A DNA stretch of 64,000 nucleotides, from the NCBI RefSeq assembly GCF_014287585.1, contig NZ_JACOOJ010000001.1, forward strand, positions 186,001-250,000, given 5' to 3'. Below are positions 17,922-27,159 of this stretch, in pieces; within the stretch, counting starts at the first letter, position 1; the number at the start of each line of letters is the position of its first letter. The notes under the pieces were generated by a model. The model was not told the origin of the DNA and searched no databases. It was given only the letters and a program-made list of their open reading frames with translations. Origin of the DNA: Parabacteroides hominis (GTDB lineage Bacteria > Bacteroidota > Bacteroidia > Bacteroidales > Tannerellaceae). Position numbers and translations under genes: made by a program.

Positions 17922-18668
17922 TTACATGTTCATGCCACCATCTACCTGGATCACCTGGCCAGAGACATAAGAAGACATATCGGAAGCCAGGAATGTAGCG
18001 ATGTTTGCCACATCTTCAGGCGTACCGCCACGGCGCAGAGGAATCTTCTTCGCCCATTCGGTCTTCACTTCTTCCGGCAGGCTGGCGGTCATATCGGTAA
18101 TGATGAAGCCCGGAGCGATTGCATTGGCACGGATGCCGCGTGAACCTAACTCCTGGGCGATAGACTTAGCCAGGCCGATCATACCTGCTTTAGAGGCTGA
18201 ATAGTTGCTCTGGCCGGCATTGCCGTGTACACCTACGACGGAAGCCATGTTGATGATGCTGCCCGAACGCTGTTTCATCATCACCGGAGTACAAGCGTGT
18301 ACGAAGTTGAAAGCCGATTTCAGGTTGACGCCGATAACAGCATCCCACTGGCCTTCGCTCATACGCATCATCAGGCCGTCTTTCGTGATACCTGCATTGT
18401 TTACAAGGATATCCACACGGCCGAAATCTTTTACGATTTCAGCTACGACATTGTGTGTTTCTTCGAAATTGGCAGCGTTGGAAGCATAGCCTTTTGCTTT
18501 GACACCCCATGCTTCGATTTCTTTCTGGGTAGCCAGACCGTTTTCGTCGATCACCAAATCCGTGAATGCAATGTTTGCACCTTCTGCGGCGAACTTCAAT
18601 GCGATTGCCTTACCAATACCGCGTGCGGCACCGGTAACGATTGCCACTTTACCTTCTAATAATTTCAT
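17922..18668 (-). CDS. fabG: 3-oxoacyl-ACP reductase
   Basis: A 248-residue short-chain dehydrogenase: cofactor loop VTGAARGIGKAIA, DILVNNAGITKDGLMMRM, the catalytic YSASKAGM (Tyr and Lys), and a C-terminal GQVIQVDGGMNM. The sequence from NNAG to the end matches FabG, which reduces 3-oxoacyl-ACP with NADPH in fatty-acid elongation. The neighbouring FabH-type gene, 19 bp upstream, supports a lipid role. It may serve a specialised acyl chain and not bulk synthesis. Confidence 0.93.
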   Translation of the reverse strand: MKLLEGKVAIVTGAARGIGKAIALKFAAEGANIAFTDLVIDENGLATQKEIEAWGVKAKGYASNAANFEETHNVVAEIVKDFGRVDILVNNAGITKDGLMMRMSEGQWDAVIGVNLKSAFNFVHACTPVMMKQRSGSIINMASVVGVHGNAGQSNYSASKAGMIGLAKSIAQELGSRGIRANAIAPGFIITDMTASLPEEVKTEWAKKIPLRRGGTPEDVANIATFLASDMSSYVSGQVIQVDGGMNM

Positions 18669-18687
18669 ATTAATTCCGTTTTTAAAT

Positions 18688-19632
18688 TCAACACTTGATC
18701 AAGCAAGCACCCGTCGAATAGCCACCGCCGAACACGGTAATGGCAACCAGGTCGCCGTTCTTGAAACTATGATCATTCTGGGCATACACCAGCGCAGAGC
18801 TTACCGAACCGGTATTTCCCAATTCTTCAATATTATGCAGGAACTTCTCTTCCGGCAGGTTGAGCTGTTTGGCTATATTGGACATGATGCGCATATTGGC
18901 CTGGTGGCCGATGAAATACGTCAGGTTGTCCAGCGCATAGCCATTCTTTTCCAACAGATAGAGCACGTTCTTCGGCATGTAGGTGCACGCCTGGATAAAC
19001 ACGTCGCGTCCTTCCGGCATCATGATGCCGCCATCACCCGGACGCAGGTGCACCGCATCCGGAGCCTTGCCCAGATAACCGAGTCCTTGTGTATATACTT
19101 CCACGATTTCGGAATCTTTTTCCGAAACGCGCTCCTTCGAGATGAAGAAGGCCGCCGCCGCATCGCCCCAGAGGTGGCCGGCTTTCGGGTCCGTTTCATT
19201 ATAGTAGGCCGAGTTCTTGTCGGCAGAAAGGATCAATGCTTTTGTTGCTTTTCCCATGGCAAAATATCCTTCCACAACTTCCAGCGCATTCAGGAATGAA
19301 GAGCAGGCGGAAGAAAGATAGAGCGCTTTTGCATTTTCAATATTGAATTCATGCTGGGCAAGGTGAGCCGCAGTCGCCACCGTATCGTACGGAGAATAAG
19401 AGGCTGAAATAATCAAATCCACATCCGTAATATCATACGGCAATTTAGGTAGGGCGTTACGAACCGCTTCAATACTCATGGTATTGATATTTTCCTCTGC
19501 TTTTGCCTTAGACCGGGAACGAATCCCTGTGCGTTGTTCAATCCACTCGCTGGTTAGCCCGTTTAACTCTAAAAAATGTTGGTTATCGACCCGTTCTTCA
19601 GGTACATAAAACCCTGTTGCATTAATAAACAT
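18688..19632 (-). CDS. Ketoacyl-ACP synthase III (FabH-like)
   Basis: A 314-residue thiolase-fold condensing enzyme with the KASIII triad: Cys110 (YLSSACSSFLN), His in FIGHQANMRI and Asn in EELGNTGSVSS. These fit FabH, which condenses a short acyl-CoA with malonyl-ACP to start fatty-acid synthesis. The active-site context (SSACSSF, where housekeeping FabH usually has AACSGF) and the operon with tetR suggest a second, specialised KASIII; that is an inference. No symbol is given because the paralogue type is uncertain. Confidence 0.88.
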   Translation of the reverse strand: MFINATGFYVPEERVDNQHFLELNGLTSEWIEQRTGIRSRSKAKAEENINTMSIEAVRNALPKLPYDITDVDLIISASYSPYDTVATAAHLAQHEFNIENAKALYLSSACSSFLNALEVVEGYFAMGKATKALILSADKNSAYYNETDPKAGHLWGDAAAAFFISKERVSEKDSEIVEVYTQGLGYLGKAPDAVHLRPGDGGIMMPEGRDVFIQACTYMPKNVLYLLEKNGYALDNLTYFIGHQANMRIMSNIAKQLNLPEEKFLHNIEELGNTGSVSSALVYAQNDHSFKNGDLVAITVFGGGYSTGACLIKC

Positions 19633-19646
19633 TCCTCAGTATTGTG

Positions 19647-20240
19647 TTACTTTATCTTTATACCATTGAATATCAAATTCATTACATTATCTCTCCGTTT
19701 AATCCGCTGGCTGATATTATCCCCCATGATTCCACGTATATACGGAACTTCCAACCCCTTCAAAGCATGATGAAGAACGATTGCAGTGATCTCGGTATCG
19801 GGCATGGCGAAGATTCCTTCCTTTACTCCGGCTTCCAGAATACCTTGTATCATTTCCGTCTCGCGGATGTCGAAGCTCTTCCTGATCTTCTCGACCCGCC
19901 AGATATCGCGGAAAAAAGTCGCCTTCAATGTCCCGTTACGGAACACCAGTGCCTTGATTGCATCCAATCTTGCATAAAGAAACGTCATCAACTTTTCATC
20001 TGCCGGCAGGTCCTTCGCAGCCACATCCTGCAGCATCTTGTATAGTTGGTCCAACTCGGACTCGACTACAGCCAGATAAATCTCGTTCTTACTTTTAAAG
20101 TACGTGTAAAGCGTACGTCTTCCCTTCTTGGATGCTTGTGCAATATCGTTCATTGTCGTATTATCCACCCCCATGCGGGCAAACAATTGTCTGGCCACAT
20201 CCACCAACATCTCACGTGTTTTAGAAACTGTCATCGGCAT
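19647..20240 (-). CDS. TetR/AcrR-family regulator of the fab-like operon
   Basis: A 197-residue regulator: N-terminal TetR helix-turn-helix (DVARQLFARMGVDNTTMNDIAQASKKGRRTLYTYFKSK, split over residues 12-50) and an all-helical C-terminal ligand domain. It heads the operon tetR-fabH-fabG-rluA with 14 bp to fabH, so it most likely autoregulates the unit in response to an acyl-type ligand, as FabR-like members do (inference). Confidence 0.9.
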   Translation of the reverse strand: MPMTVSKTREMLVDVARQLFARMGVDNTTMNDIAQASKKGRRTLYTYFKSKNEIYLAVVESELDQLYKMLQDVAAKDLPADEKLMTFLYARLDAIKALVFRNGTLKATFFRDIWRVEKIRKSFDIRETEMIQGILEAGVKEGIFAMPDTEITAIVLHHALKGLEVPYIRGIMGDNISQRIKRRDNVMNLIFNGIKIK

Positions 20241-20271
20241 TCGTATTGCACATTTTGATTAAAACTGTGCG

Positions 20272-20304
20272 CAAAAGTACCGGAAAAAATAATAACTACC
20301 AAAA
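20272..20304 (-). promoter_or_regulatory. Promoter of the tetR-fabH-fabG-rluA operon
   Basis: On the minus strand a TTTTG (20304-20300) and a TACTTTTG box (20279-20272) are separated by 20 bp, close to the TTTG-N19-21-TAnnTTTG consensus. The start codon follows 31 bp later. Confidence 0.65.
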
Positions 20305-20441
20305 ACATATTTACATTTTATCCAAACAAACCTTTATAATAGAGATATGGACCAATCGTTTTATCAAAGGATAGAACTTATCCTCGGAAATCCCTTCCGA
20401 ATATTTCTTTTAGCCCAAAGATGAAGAAAACTGCCGAAAAA

Positions 20442-20472
20442 TTTGTTTTATTGAAAAGAAATCGTACCTTTG
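20442..20472 (+). promoter_or_regulatory. Promoter of the first initiator tRNA gene
   Basis: TTTG (20442-20445), 19 bp, TACCTTTG (20465-20472): a full match to the Bacteroidetes consensus, 32 bp before the tRNA. Confidence 0.85.
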
Positions 20473-20504
20473 CACTCGCAATCACGAAATGATCGCAACT
20501 ATAT

Positions 20505-20576
<72 letters not shown>

Positions 20577-20583
20577 CTCAGTA

Positions 20584-20621
20584 AGCCTTCGGTTCTGAAG
20601 AACCGGAGGCTTTTTTCTTTT
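20584..20621 (+). terminator. Terminator after tRNA-fMet copy 1
   Basis: Stem AGCCTTCGGTTCT / AGAACCGGAGGCT with one T-G pair and a GAA loop, followed by TTTTTTCTTTTT. Confidence 0.9.
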
Positions 20622-20729
20622 TACTTCCCCTAAAATTTATTAGTTCTATTTAAACCTAACATGAACTCTCCGGCACATTTGTTGTTATTCTATATATGTA
20701 AAGCAGTAGACTTAATAACATATATAAAT

Positions 20730-21635
20730 ATGGCCTATATAGATTATTACAAAATTTTGGGAGTAGACAAAAGCGCTTCGCAGGACGACGTCAAAAAGGC
20801 GTACAAAAAGCTTGCGCGGAAATACCATCCCGACTTGAACCCCAACGACCCGGACGCTCACCGCAGGTTTCAGGAAATAAATGAAGCAAACGAAGTGCTC
20901 AGCGACCCGGAGAAACGGAAGAAATATGACCAGTACGGAGAAAACTGGAAACACGCCGACCAATTCGAAGCCCAGCAACAACAATATCGCCAATACCAGA
21001 ACGGACAAGGCGGCGGTACGTACTGGAGCAGCTCCGGCGACGGCAGCGAATTTTCAGACTTCTTCGAGCAGATGTTCGGAGGCATGGGCGGCAGAGGCGG
21101 ACGCGGCGGCAGAAGCGACTACGGTTTCCGCGGACAGGACTACACGACAGAGTTGCAGGTCTCTTTGGCAGACGCTGCCAAAACACACAAGCAGATCATC
21201 ACCGTAAACGGCAAGAACCTGCGTATCACCATCCCGGCCGGCATCGCCGACGGACAGACCATCAAGCTGAGAGGACAGGGCGGACCGGGCGTAAACGGCG
21301 GACCGGCAGGCGATCTGTATATCACCTTCCACATCCCGGAAGACAGCCGGTTCAAACGGGTAGGCGACGACTTGTACGTCACCGCTCCTTTAAATCTGTA
21401 CACGGCAATCCTCGGCGGCGAGCAGATTGTCGAGACAATGGACAGCAAAGTCAAGCTCAAGATCAAACCGGGAACCCAAAACAACACGAAAGTGCGGTTG
21501 AAAGGAAAAGGATTTCCCGTTTATAAGGAAGAAGGAAAGTTCGGAGACTTGATAGTGACCTACTCTATCGACATCCCGACCAACCTGACGGACAAACAAA
21601 AAAAATTGTTCCGCGAAATACAAAGTCTTAATTAA
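20730..21635 (+). CDS. cbpA: CbpA-type J-domain co-chaperone
   Basis: A 301-residue class II DnaJ-like protein. The J domain (residues 1-70) has the HPD motif ([10 protein letters not shown]) that stimulates DnaK ATPase. A Gly-rich linker ([16 protein letters not shown]) follows, then the two C-terminal substrate-binding beta-domains. There is no Cys-rich zinc finger, which separates it from true DnaJ. An in-frame ATG 69 bp upstream was rejected because the J domain starts at [12 protein letters not shown]. The modulator gene cbpM follows 14 bp downstream. Confidence 0.92.
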   Translation: MAYIDYYKILGVDKSASQDDVKKAYKKLARKYHPDLNPNDPDAHRRFQEINEANEVLSDPEKRKKYDQYGENWKHADQFEAQQQQYRQYQNGQGGGTYWSSSGDGSEFSDFFEQMFGGMGGRGGRGGRSDYGFRGQDYTTELQVSLADAAKTHKQIITVNGKNLRITIPAGIADGQTIKLRGQGGPGVNGGPAGDLYITFHIPEDSRFKRVGDDLYVTAPLNLYTAILGGEQIVETMDSKVKLKIKPGTQNNTKVRLKGKGFPVYKEEGKFGDLIVTYSIDIPTNLTDKQKKLFREIQSLN

Positions 21636-21649
21636 AAAACGAGATTGTT

Positions 21650-21967
21650 ATGCAAACAGATTTAATCATAGTCAGTGAATACTGCCGGATATGCCATATC
21701 GAACCATCGTTTCTCTACCTGCTGCAAAAAGGCGGCCTGATAGAGATAGATACAGTAGAAGGGGAAAGCTACCTGCCCGCCTCCCAGTTGTATGACGTAG
21801 AACGATATACGCGTATGTATTACGACCTGTCTATCAACATAGAGGGGATCGACGCCATTCATCATCTGCTGGGCCGGGTGGAATCCCTGCAACAGGAAAT
21901 TAATCGGTTGAGAAGTAAACTGAGATTATACGAAACAGAAAATCATGATTCGATAGAAGATTTATAA
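21650..21967 (+). CDS. cbpM: CbpM-type chaperone modulator
   Basis: A 105-residue MerR-like (MerR_2) protein: a compact helix-turn-helix start (IIVSEYCRICHIEPSFLYLL) and a C-terminal coiled coil (VESLQQEINRLRSKLRLYE). In E. coli CbpM binds the J domain of CbpA and inhibits it. The gene order cbpA-cbpM is conserved here, which supports the same role. It is likely translated from the cbpA transcript. Confidence 0.88.
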   Translation: MQTDLIIVSEYCRICHIEPSFLYLLQKGGLIEIDTVEGESYLPASQLYDVERYTRMYYDLSINIEGIDAIHHLLGRVESLQQEINRLRSKLRLYETENHDSIEDL

Positions 21968-22042
21968 GGCTGTCAAAATGCTGCTTCTTAAGGCTTGAGA
22001 ACCGGGGTACAAGAATATTCGGCAAACTATTTGCTAATAAAA

Positions 22043-22073
22043 TTTGGAACATAAGAATATTTTTGTACCTTTG
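22043..22073 (+). promoter_or_regulatory. Promoter of the second initiator tRNA gene
   Basis: TTTG (22043-22046), 19 bp, TACCTTTG (22066-22073): same spacing as at copy 1, and the sequence from TACCTTTG to the tRNA is duplicated with small changes. Confidence 0.85.
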
Positions 22074-22104
22074 CACTCGCAATCAGGAATGATCGCAACT
22101 ATAT

Positions 22105-22176
<72 letters not shown>

Positions 22177-22182
22177 CCAGTA

Positions 22183-22214
22183 AAAGAGAATCAAGCAATT
22201 GGTTCTCTTTTTTT
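22183..22214 (+). terminator. Terminator after tRNA-fMet copy 2
   Basis: Stem AAAGAGAATC / GGTTCTCTTT around an AAGCAATT loop, running into a T-run. The hairpin differs from that of copy 1, so the duplication does not include the terminator. Confidence 0.88.
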
Positions 22215-22245
22215 ATTTACCTTTGCCGCCAAATAAAAAAGAAGC

Positions 22246-22612
22246 ATGAGTCAGATAGAATTGATCCTGAGCCGCCACGGCAATGGCCGTTGCCCGGCGG
22301 AAAGGGTTGCAGCCGGTGGCGACTCCCCTCCTTCGCGAAATGGATTGGGGCGTATATACCGGGAAGGTAGCGGATGAAATGGATTTTACGACACTGCCGG
22401 AAAGTGTGGAGACTATAGATGCCTTGTATAAAAGAGCGGGAGACTTCGTCAGCTTCCTGAAAAAGGAGTTTCCGGGAAAACGGATTCTGGCGATCGGGCA
22501 TGGCGGCTTCAACCGCGCCATCATCGTGCAGTTGGAGAAACTCACCCCGGAAAAGATACTGAGTTTGCCGATCATGAAGAATACGGCATGCATGCGTTTC
22601 ACGCTGCCGTAA
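22246..22612 (+). pseudogene. Histidine phosphatase (phosphoglycerate mutase-like), internally deleted
   Basis: The start MSQIELILSRHG carries the catalytic RHG motif of the histidine phosphatase superfamily. The frame then breaks and stops after 43 codons. The middle and end of the same family continue in another frame from about 22283 (TPLLREMDWGVYTG, then ILAIGHGGFNRAI with the second His, to the stop at 22612). About 60-70 codons expected between RHG and TPLLRE are missing, so an internal deletion plus frame change has probably inactivated it. It lies right after tRNA-fMet copy 2. Confidence 0.8.
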
Positions 22613-22644
22613 TCTTCCGACAGCCCGTTTTCCGGCAATCTGTT

Positions 22645-23058
22645 TTATATCTGGGGATGGACTACGCAGAAAGTACCCGATGACTTGCTAACCAACTTGT
22701 CATCGCAGTAGATCTCGCATTCGCAAAAGTGGAGATGGCTTCCCGGCTTCACGACATAGCCTTTTGCGATCAATTCCTTTCCCCATGCCGCCCGCAAAAA
22801 GGATATTTTAAGCTCGGCGGTCAGCACATCGCGGTCCAAAGGCAGCATCGTGTAAGCGGCAAAACCGGCAATCGTGTCGGCAAGTGCCGCCAGGACGCCT
22901 CCGTGGATAACGCCGCTATACTGCCGCTGTTCATCATGCAAGGGCATGCGGGCTTCCACCCTTCCCTCTTCCACCACCGTAAAATCAATACCCAAGTGAT
23001 TGACATACGGATTCGTATTCACACGGCTTATCAGCCGTTCCTTTACTTCCTGATCCAT
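22645..23058 (-). CDS. PaaI-family hotdog thioesterase
   Basis: A 137-residue single hotdog-fold protein. The motif VIHGGVLAALADTIAGFAAY has the HGG and Asp typical of PaaI/YbgC-type acyl-CoA thioesterases, and the N-terminal part has NHLGIDFTVVEEGRVEARMP. Substrate unknown. It is the last gene of the salvage operon, 21 bp after xpt; the link to purine uptake is not obvious and may just be shared transcription. Confidence 0.88.
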   Translation of the reverse strand: MDQEVKERLISRVNTNPYVNHLGIDFTVVEEGRVEARMPLHDEQRQYSGVIHGGVLAALADTIAGFAAYTMLPLDRDVLTAELKISFLRAAWGKELIAKGYVVKPGSHLHFCECEIYCDDKLVSKSSGTFCVVHPQI

Positions 23059-23079
23059 ATTATCCGGTTCTTTAAATCA

Positions 23080-23646
23080 TTAGCGAATGGTAATCGTGCA
23101 ATCGTCCAGGCTGTCGATAATGGCGAGGCTTTCCACACGTACATCCGCATCGTTCAGCACATCGCGCCCCTTCTGGAATGCTTTTTCGATGATAAAGCCC
23201 ATGCCTTCCAACCTGGCTCCGGATTGCTTCACCAGATCGAGCACTCCCATGGCGGCGTTGCCATACGCAAGGAAGTCGTCAATAAAGAGGATGCGGTCGT
23301 CGGGAGTCAGGAAATTATTGCTGATGCACACCGTGTAATCGCGGTCTTTCGTAAACGAATGGACAACGGTGGACAGCATATTCTCCATCGTCTTCGGCTG
23401 CTTTTTCTTGATAAAGACGACAGGCAGGTGCATGATATACCCCACCATGATAGCCGGGGCGATGCCGCTTGCTTCTATCGTCACGATTTTATTGATATCC
23501 GCATCCCGAAAACGGTAAATAAACTCTTCTGCTACCTTATAAAGCAACATGGGGTCCATCTGGTGGTTGATAAAACTGTCAACCTTCAGGATTCCTCCCG
23601 GATAACATCTGCCGTCTTGCAGAATACGTCGTTTAAGTAATTCCAT
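23080..23646 (-). CDS. xpt: Xanthine phosphoribosyltransferase
   Basis: A 188-residue type I phosphoribosyltransferase that converts xanthine and PRPP to XMP. The start [25 protein letters not shown] is characteristic of Xpt, as are [10 protein letters not shown] and the PRPP loop [16 protein letters not shown]. It starts 2 bp after the stop of the xanthine permease, so uptake and salvage are coupled. Confidence 0.95.
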   Translation of the reverse strand: MELLKRRILQDGRCYPGGILKVDSFINHQMDPMLLYKVAEEFIYRFRDADINKIVTIEASGIAPAIMVGYIMHLPVVFIKKKQPKTMENMLSTVVHSFTKDRDYTVCISNNFLTPDDRILFIDDFLAYGNAAMGVLDLVKQSGARLEGMGFIIEKAFQKGRDVLNDADVRVESLAIIDSLDDCTITIR

Positions 23647-23648
23647 TT

Positions 23649-25019
23649 TTATTCTGTTTTATCTTCTTTGACTCGTATCAAAACATTCGCGAAAATAGCG
23701 GCAAGTCCCCCGGTCGTGATCCCGGAAGAAAAGATGCCTTTTATGGCTTGCGGCGCTGTGTTCAGGATATCCGGCATCAGCTCCACACCTAAACCGAGCG
23801 AGAGGCTGACGGCCAAGACCAAAGTCGCCTTGCGGTTGATTTCCTGCGAGGCGATAATCCGTATGCCAGCAGCCGCAACCGTGCCGAACATCAATAAAGT
23901 AGCTCCACCCAACACCGGGTCCGGCATCAAGGAGAAGACAACGCCGACAATCGGGAACAGACCTAATAGCACCAACATGCCGGCAATATAATACCCGACA
24001 TACCGGCTGGCGACACCTGTCAACTGGATGATGCCGTTGTTCTGTGCAAAGATCGAATTGGGGAAAGAGTTGAAAATCCCGGCGATGAAGGAGTTCACCC
24101 CATCGGCCAGGACGCCGCCTGAGACTCTCTTCAGGTAGCTCTCGCCTTCTATCGACTTTCCGGAGATCATCGAGTTGGCCGTCACATCGCCCGTAGCCTC
24201 TATCGCCGTAATCAGGTACACGAGGCCGATGGCAATAAAAGCCGGGATGTTCAGGTCAAGCCCGTACTTGAAGGGCATCGGGATATTGAATCCCGTCAGG
24301 CTCTGCGAAGAAGCTGCCGCCATATCGACCATACCGAGGAAATAGGCCAGCGCATACCCGATGCACAAGCCCAACACGATGGAACTCATCCGAAGGTATT
24401 TATTCTTGCAACGATTGAAAAACAGTACACTCAACAACACCGTTGCCGCCACGCCGAGATTGCGGAGGCTCCCGAACGTCCCGTCGTCCATCGCACCATA
24501 TCCGCCGCCGCATGAGACGACACCTACCTTGATCAGGCTAAGCCCGATCAGCACCACCACGATGCCCGATACCAGCGGAGTAATGACAGACCGCATATAC
24601 TTGAACGTCCGGCTAATCACCATCTCGATCGGAGCGGCTGCGATACACGCCCCGAAAATAAGAGGCAAGCCTCCCGCCAGCCCCGCCGATATGATCGGGC
24701 CGATAAAAGAGAAGCTCGTCCCCTGGATGCAAAGCAATTTCGCCCCGACAGGACCGATCCGGCGGCACTGTATGAACGTAGAGACGCCGGAAGCAAAAAG
24801 TGCCATCGAAACTAAGAATCCGGTCGTTTCCAGATCCAACTTCAAGGCCCCGGCTATAATCAGCGGAGGCGTAATGATCGCCACAAAGATCGCCAACAGA
24901 TGTTGCAAAGCGGCAAACAAGGCTTCTTTAAGAGGAGGACGGTCGTCTATGCCATAAATAAGATCGGTCTTCTTGACCGGCTCGATCGTTTCTTCCAGCT
25001 CTTCGGAGTTAATTTTCAT
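23649..25019 (-). CDS. NCS2-family xanthine/uracil permease
   Basis: A 456-residue inner-membrane transporter with about 12-14 hydrophobic segments. It has the NCS2 marks [17 protein letters not shown] near the start, [12 protein letters not shown], the central acidic residue in [15 protein letters not shown], and [13 protein letters not shown]. Placement directly upstream of xpt makes xanthine the likely substrate (PbuX-like). It follows the fused nuclease/phosphatase gene by 18 bp. Confidence 0.92.
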   Translation of the reverse strand: MKINSEELEETIEPVKKTDLIYGIDDRPPLKEALFAALQHLLAIFVAIITPPLIIAGALKLDLETTGFLVSMALFASGVSTFIQCRRIGPVGAKLLCIQGTSFSFIGPIISAGLAGGLPLIFGACIAAAPIEMVISRTFKYMRSVITPLVSGIVVVLIGLSLIKVGVVSCGGGYGAMDDGTFGSLRNLGVAATVLLSVLFFNRCKNKYLRMSSIVLGLCIGYALAYFLGMVDMAAASSQSLTGFNIPMPFKYGLDLNIPAFIAIGLVYLITAIEATGDVTANSMISGKSIEGESYLKRVSGGVLADGVNSFIAGIFNSFPNSIFAQNNGIIQLTGVASRYVGYYIAGMLVLLGLFPIVGVVFSLMPDPVLGGATLLMFGTVAAAGIRIIASQEINRKATLVLAVSLSLGLGVELMPDILNTAPQAIKGIFSSGITTGGLAAIFANVLIRVKEDKTE

Positions 25020-25037
25020 ATCCGTTTCGTTCTTCTT

Positions 25038-26906
25038 TTAAAGATTCAATTCCTGTAGTGTCTCGCCTTTCGTGTTCAGCACGCGAAGCGTCATTTCCTT
25101 GCCTTTCTTCTGCAAAACCATGACGGTCGCCCCGTCCATCCGGTAGCCGCCGCCTACCACGACAGGATAAGGATTGCCGGCAGAACCTTCGGGATGGTAA
25201 GCGAAACGATGCGTATGCGCGTTGATGCTCACAGCAAACGGAGCTTTTTCCAATATCGCCCCCCACTCGTCGCGGCAAGGATTGTAAGAATCATACTCCT
25301 CACCTTTCCCATAGATGGGAACATGATGGATCAGCACGCGCTTGGAGGCCTTCCTGAATGCCTTGGACGCCAATTCTTCTTTCAGAAAACCGGCCTGCGC
25401 CTTGCGCAAATCCGAGAAATCGTTCAGTCCGTAATAGACCCAATGCGTATCCGGCTTGTCTTCGCCGCAATCCAGCATGACGATGCGCGTGTCGCCCCAA
25501 TTGAAGGCGCCGTAGGTCTTGTCGCCTACATAGTCGAACAGGCTGCGCAGGCCGATCGAATAGGCGTTGCGGATTTCATGGTTTCCGCGGATATAGAAGA
25601 CAGGGATCCGGCTGGCTCCTACCGATTCGTTCAGTTCGCTGAGGAAGCGGGTTGCCTCGTCGTGGTTGGCAGGGTCGTCGATGCAATCGCCATTGAAAAC
25701 GACAAAGTCATATTTCAGGTCTTTCACCTGCTTGCAGAGTGCCTGCAACGTTTCGGAACGCTTGTGCAGGTCGTTGAAGATGATGGCTGTAAAGTCTGAC
25801 TCGGTTTCCGCAGGCAATGTAAAGGTATAAAAGTCGGAAACGGCTGTTTCGCCGAAAATCTTCTTATAAGCCTGGTATAGCATGATTTCCTGCGAGCAGA
25901 TCCGGTAATAATAGGTCTTCCCCGGTTCTAACCCGTCCAGGCGGATCTTGTTCTGCAAGCCGTTGCAGATCACCTGACCGTCCACGATCGTGCGGGCTTT
26001 CTGCAGGTGCTCCTTATCGGTTCCGTATTCTACCCAGCTATAGGTGGGGACGGTCGTCTGCCACATGACCGTAATTCCGTTTCCGACGGGATTCTGCAAA
26101 TAGGGTTCGGTACGGAATATCTTGGTTGCGGGTTGGTTGAAAATGATATCGGTGATGACCGGACGATGGTCGGAAGCGGCAGGCTCGTCCCATACGTGGG
26201 TCGAAATGCGCGTGAACGTAGCCGTGTCTCTTGCGCAAACAGCGATATAGTCTATCGTTTCATCCGGCTTGTCAGCCGGGAAGGTCGGTTTCTTCATATC
26301 CGTCAGGATCACGAAGTCGTTTTGTAGCTGCCGGATGAAATCAGAACCCAGACGGGCATTCATGTCGCCGGCAATAAAGAAAGGCTTGTTTGCTGAAGCT
26401 GCCGCCTGCCTGATAACCGGCAGCGAGAGCATCCGGTCTTCCTCCGTCAGTGATAGATGCGTGCAGCAGTATATATATTTTTCAAATTCCACGATCAGCA
26501 AGGTGCGGGCTTCTTCTCTTCCGGGAAGGGGCAGGCGTTTATATCCCAAGGGCTTCTCTTTGCTTAGCATGCCGATGCCGTATTTCCCTCCGTCGTAGTC
26601 GATCGCGGGCGCATAGGTGTGATGCATCAGGGTCAGCCCGGCTATTTCGCGCAGGACGTCTTTCCCGCCGCTGCGGCCTGTCACGCTGTCGATCTCCTGC
26701 ACGGCCACGATGTCGGGACATGCTTTGATGATCACGTCTGCCGTACGCCTGAAATCGGCAACATCGTCCATTCCGCGACCGTTACGGATGTTATAACTCA
26801 TAATACGCAATGTGTTGCTCTCGCGTTCGCTTTTCTCTCTCGAATGAATTTTTCCCCAGGGCAACAGCAACATCAACGCCATTACCAGCCAAACCGCTTG
26901 TTTCAT
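25038..26906 (-). CDS. Secreted fusion: EEP-family nuclease/phosphatase + fibronectin-like + metallophosphoesterase
   Basis: A 622-residue exported protein with a signal peptide (about residues 1-22). Residues about 30-255 form an endonuclease/exonuclease/phosphatase domain (IMSYNIRNG, AVQEID, AGDMNAR, SDHRPV). A fibronectin-like region follows (ITVMWQTTVPTYSWVEYG, about 270-355), as in purple-acid-phosphatase N-domains. Residues about 370-600 are a calcineurin-like phosphoesterase (FNDLHK, VVFNGDCID, IRGNHE, LIHHVPIY, AHTH). Both metal sites look complete. Ahead of a xanthine permease and xpt it may degrade extracellular nucleic acids or nucleotides so that bases can be taken up (inference). 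Confidence 0.85.
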   Translation of the reverse strand: MKQAVWLVMALMLLLPWGKIHSREKSERESNTLRIMSYNIRNGRGMDDVADFRRTADVIIKACPDIVAVQEIDSVTGRSGGKDVLREIAGLTLMHHTYAPAIDYDGGKYGIGMLSKEKPLGYKRLPLPGREEARTLLIVEFEKYIYCCTHLSLTEEDRMLSLPVIRQAAASANKPFFIAGDMNARLGSDFIRQLQNDFVILTDMKKPTFPADKPDETIDYIAVCARDTATFTRISTHVWDEPAASDHRPVITDIIFNQPATKIFRTEPYLQNPVGNGITVMWQTTVPTYSWVEYGTDKEHLQKARTIVDGQVICNGLQNKIRLDGLEPGKTYYYRICSQEIMLYQAYKKIFGETAVSDFYTFTLPAETESDFTAIIFNDLHKRSETLQALCKQVKDLKYDFVVFNGDCIDDPANHDEATRFLSELNESVGASRIPVFYIRGNHEIRNAYSIGLRSLFDYVGDKTYGAFNWGDTRIVMLDCGEDKPDTHWVYYGLNDFSDLRKAQAGFLKEELASKAFRKASKRVLIHHVPIYGKGEEYDSYNPCRDEWGAILEKAPFAVSINAHTHRFAYHPEGSAGNPYPVVVGGGYRMDGATVMVLQKKGKEMTLRVLNTKGETLQELNL

Positions 26907-26935
26907 TTTATTTGTTCTTTGTGATTAGTCGCGGA

Positions 26936-26966
26936 CAAAAATACAAACTTTCAGTCGGTTCACAAT
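26936..26966 (-). promoter_or_regulatory. Promoter of the nucleotide-salvage operon
   Basis: On the minus strand ATTG (26966-26963), 19 bp, TATTTTTG (26943-26936), then 29 bp to the ATG. The -33 element is weak. Palindrome array 2 begins about 47 bp further upstream. Confidence 0.5.
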
Positions 26967-27012
26967 GCTCTGTTGCTAAAAAGCTTGCCAAGCGACCCGA
27001 CGGTTCTGGTTT

Positions 27013-27138
27013 GGGAACGATAGTTTCCTACCGCGGGAACGGGCGTTCCCTAAGCAGGAAACCGTAGTTCCCCAGGCAGGAAATTCGCGTTCCCCAGGCA
27101 GGGAACGCGCGTTTCCTCCGCAAGGAAACTGCTACACG
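27013..27138. repeat. Tandem array of 16-bp palindromes with 22-bp period (array 2)
   Basis: Units at 27013-27028, 27035-27050, 27057-27072, 27079-27094 and 27101-27116 all fit GGRAAC-N4-GTTYCC (clearest: GGGAACGGGCGTTCCC). Centres are exactly 22 bp apart. A degenerate half unit follows at 27123. The 6-bp spacers are TACCGC, TAAGCA, CAGGCA, CAGGCA and TCCGCA. It fills most of the gap between the end of the membrane zinc-ribbon gene and the promoter of the salvage operon, both on the minus strand. Confidence 0.92.
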
Positions 27139-27159
27139 CTGGCTATCAACAGTTAATAA

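Noticed and set aside
26907..27012. Xanthine or purine riboswitch upstream of the salvage operon
   Set aside because: The leader from the promoter box to the ATG is only about 25 nt and no purine-aptamer-like fold could be seen between the genes.
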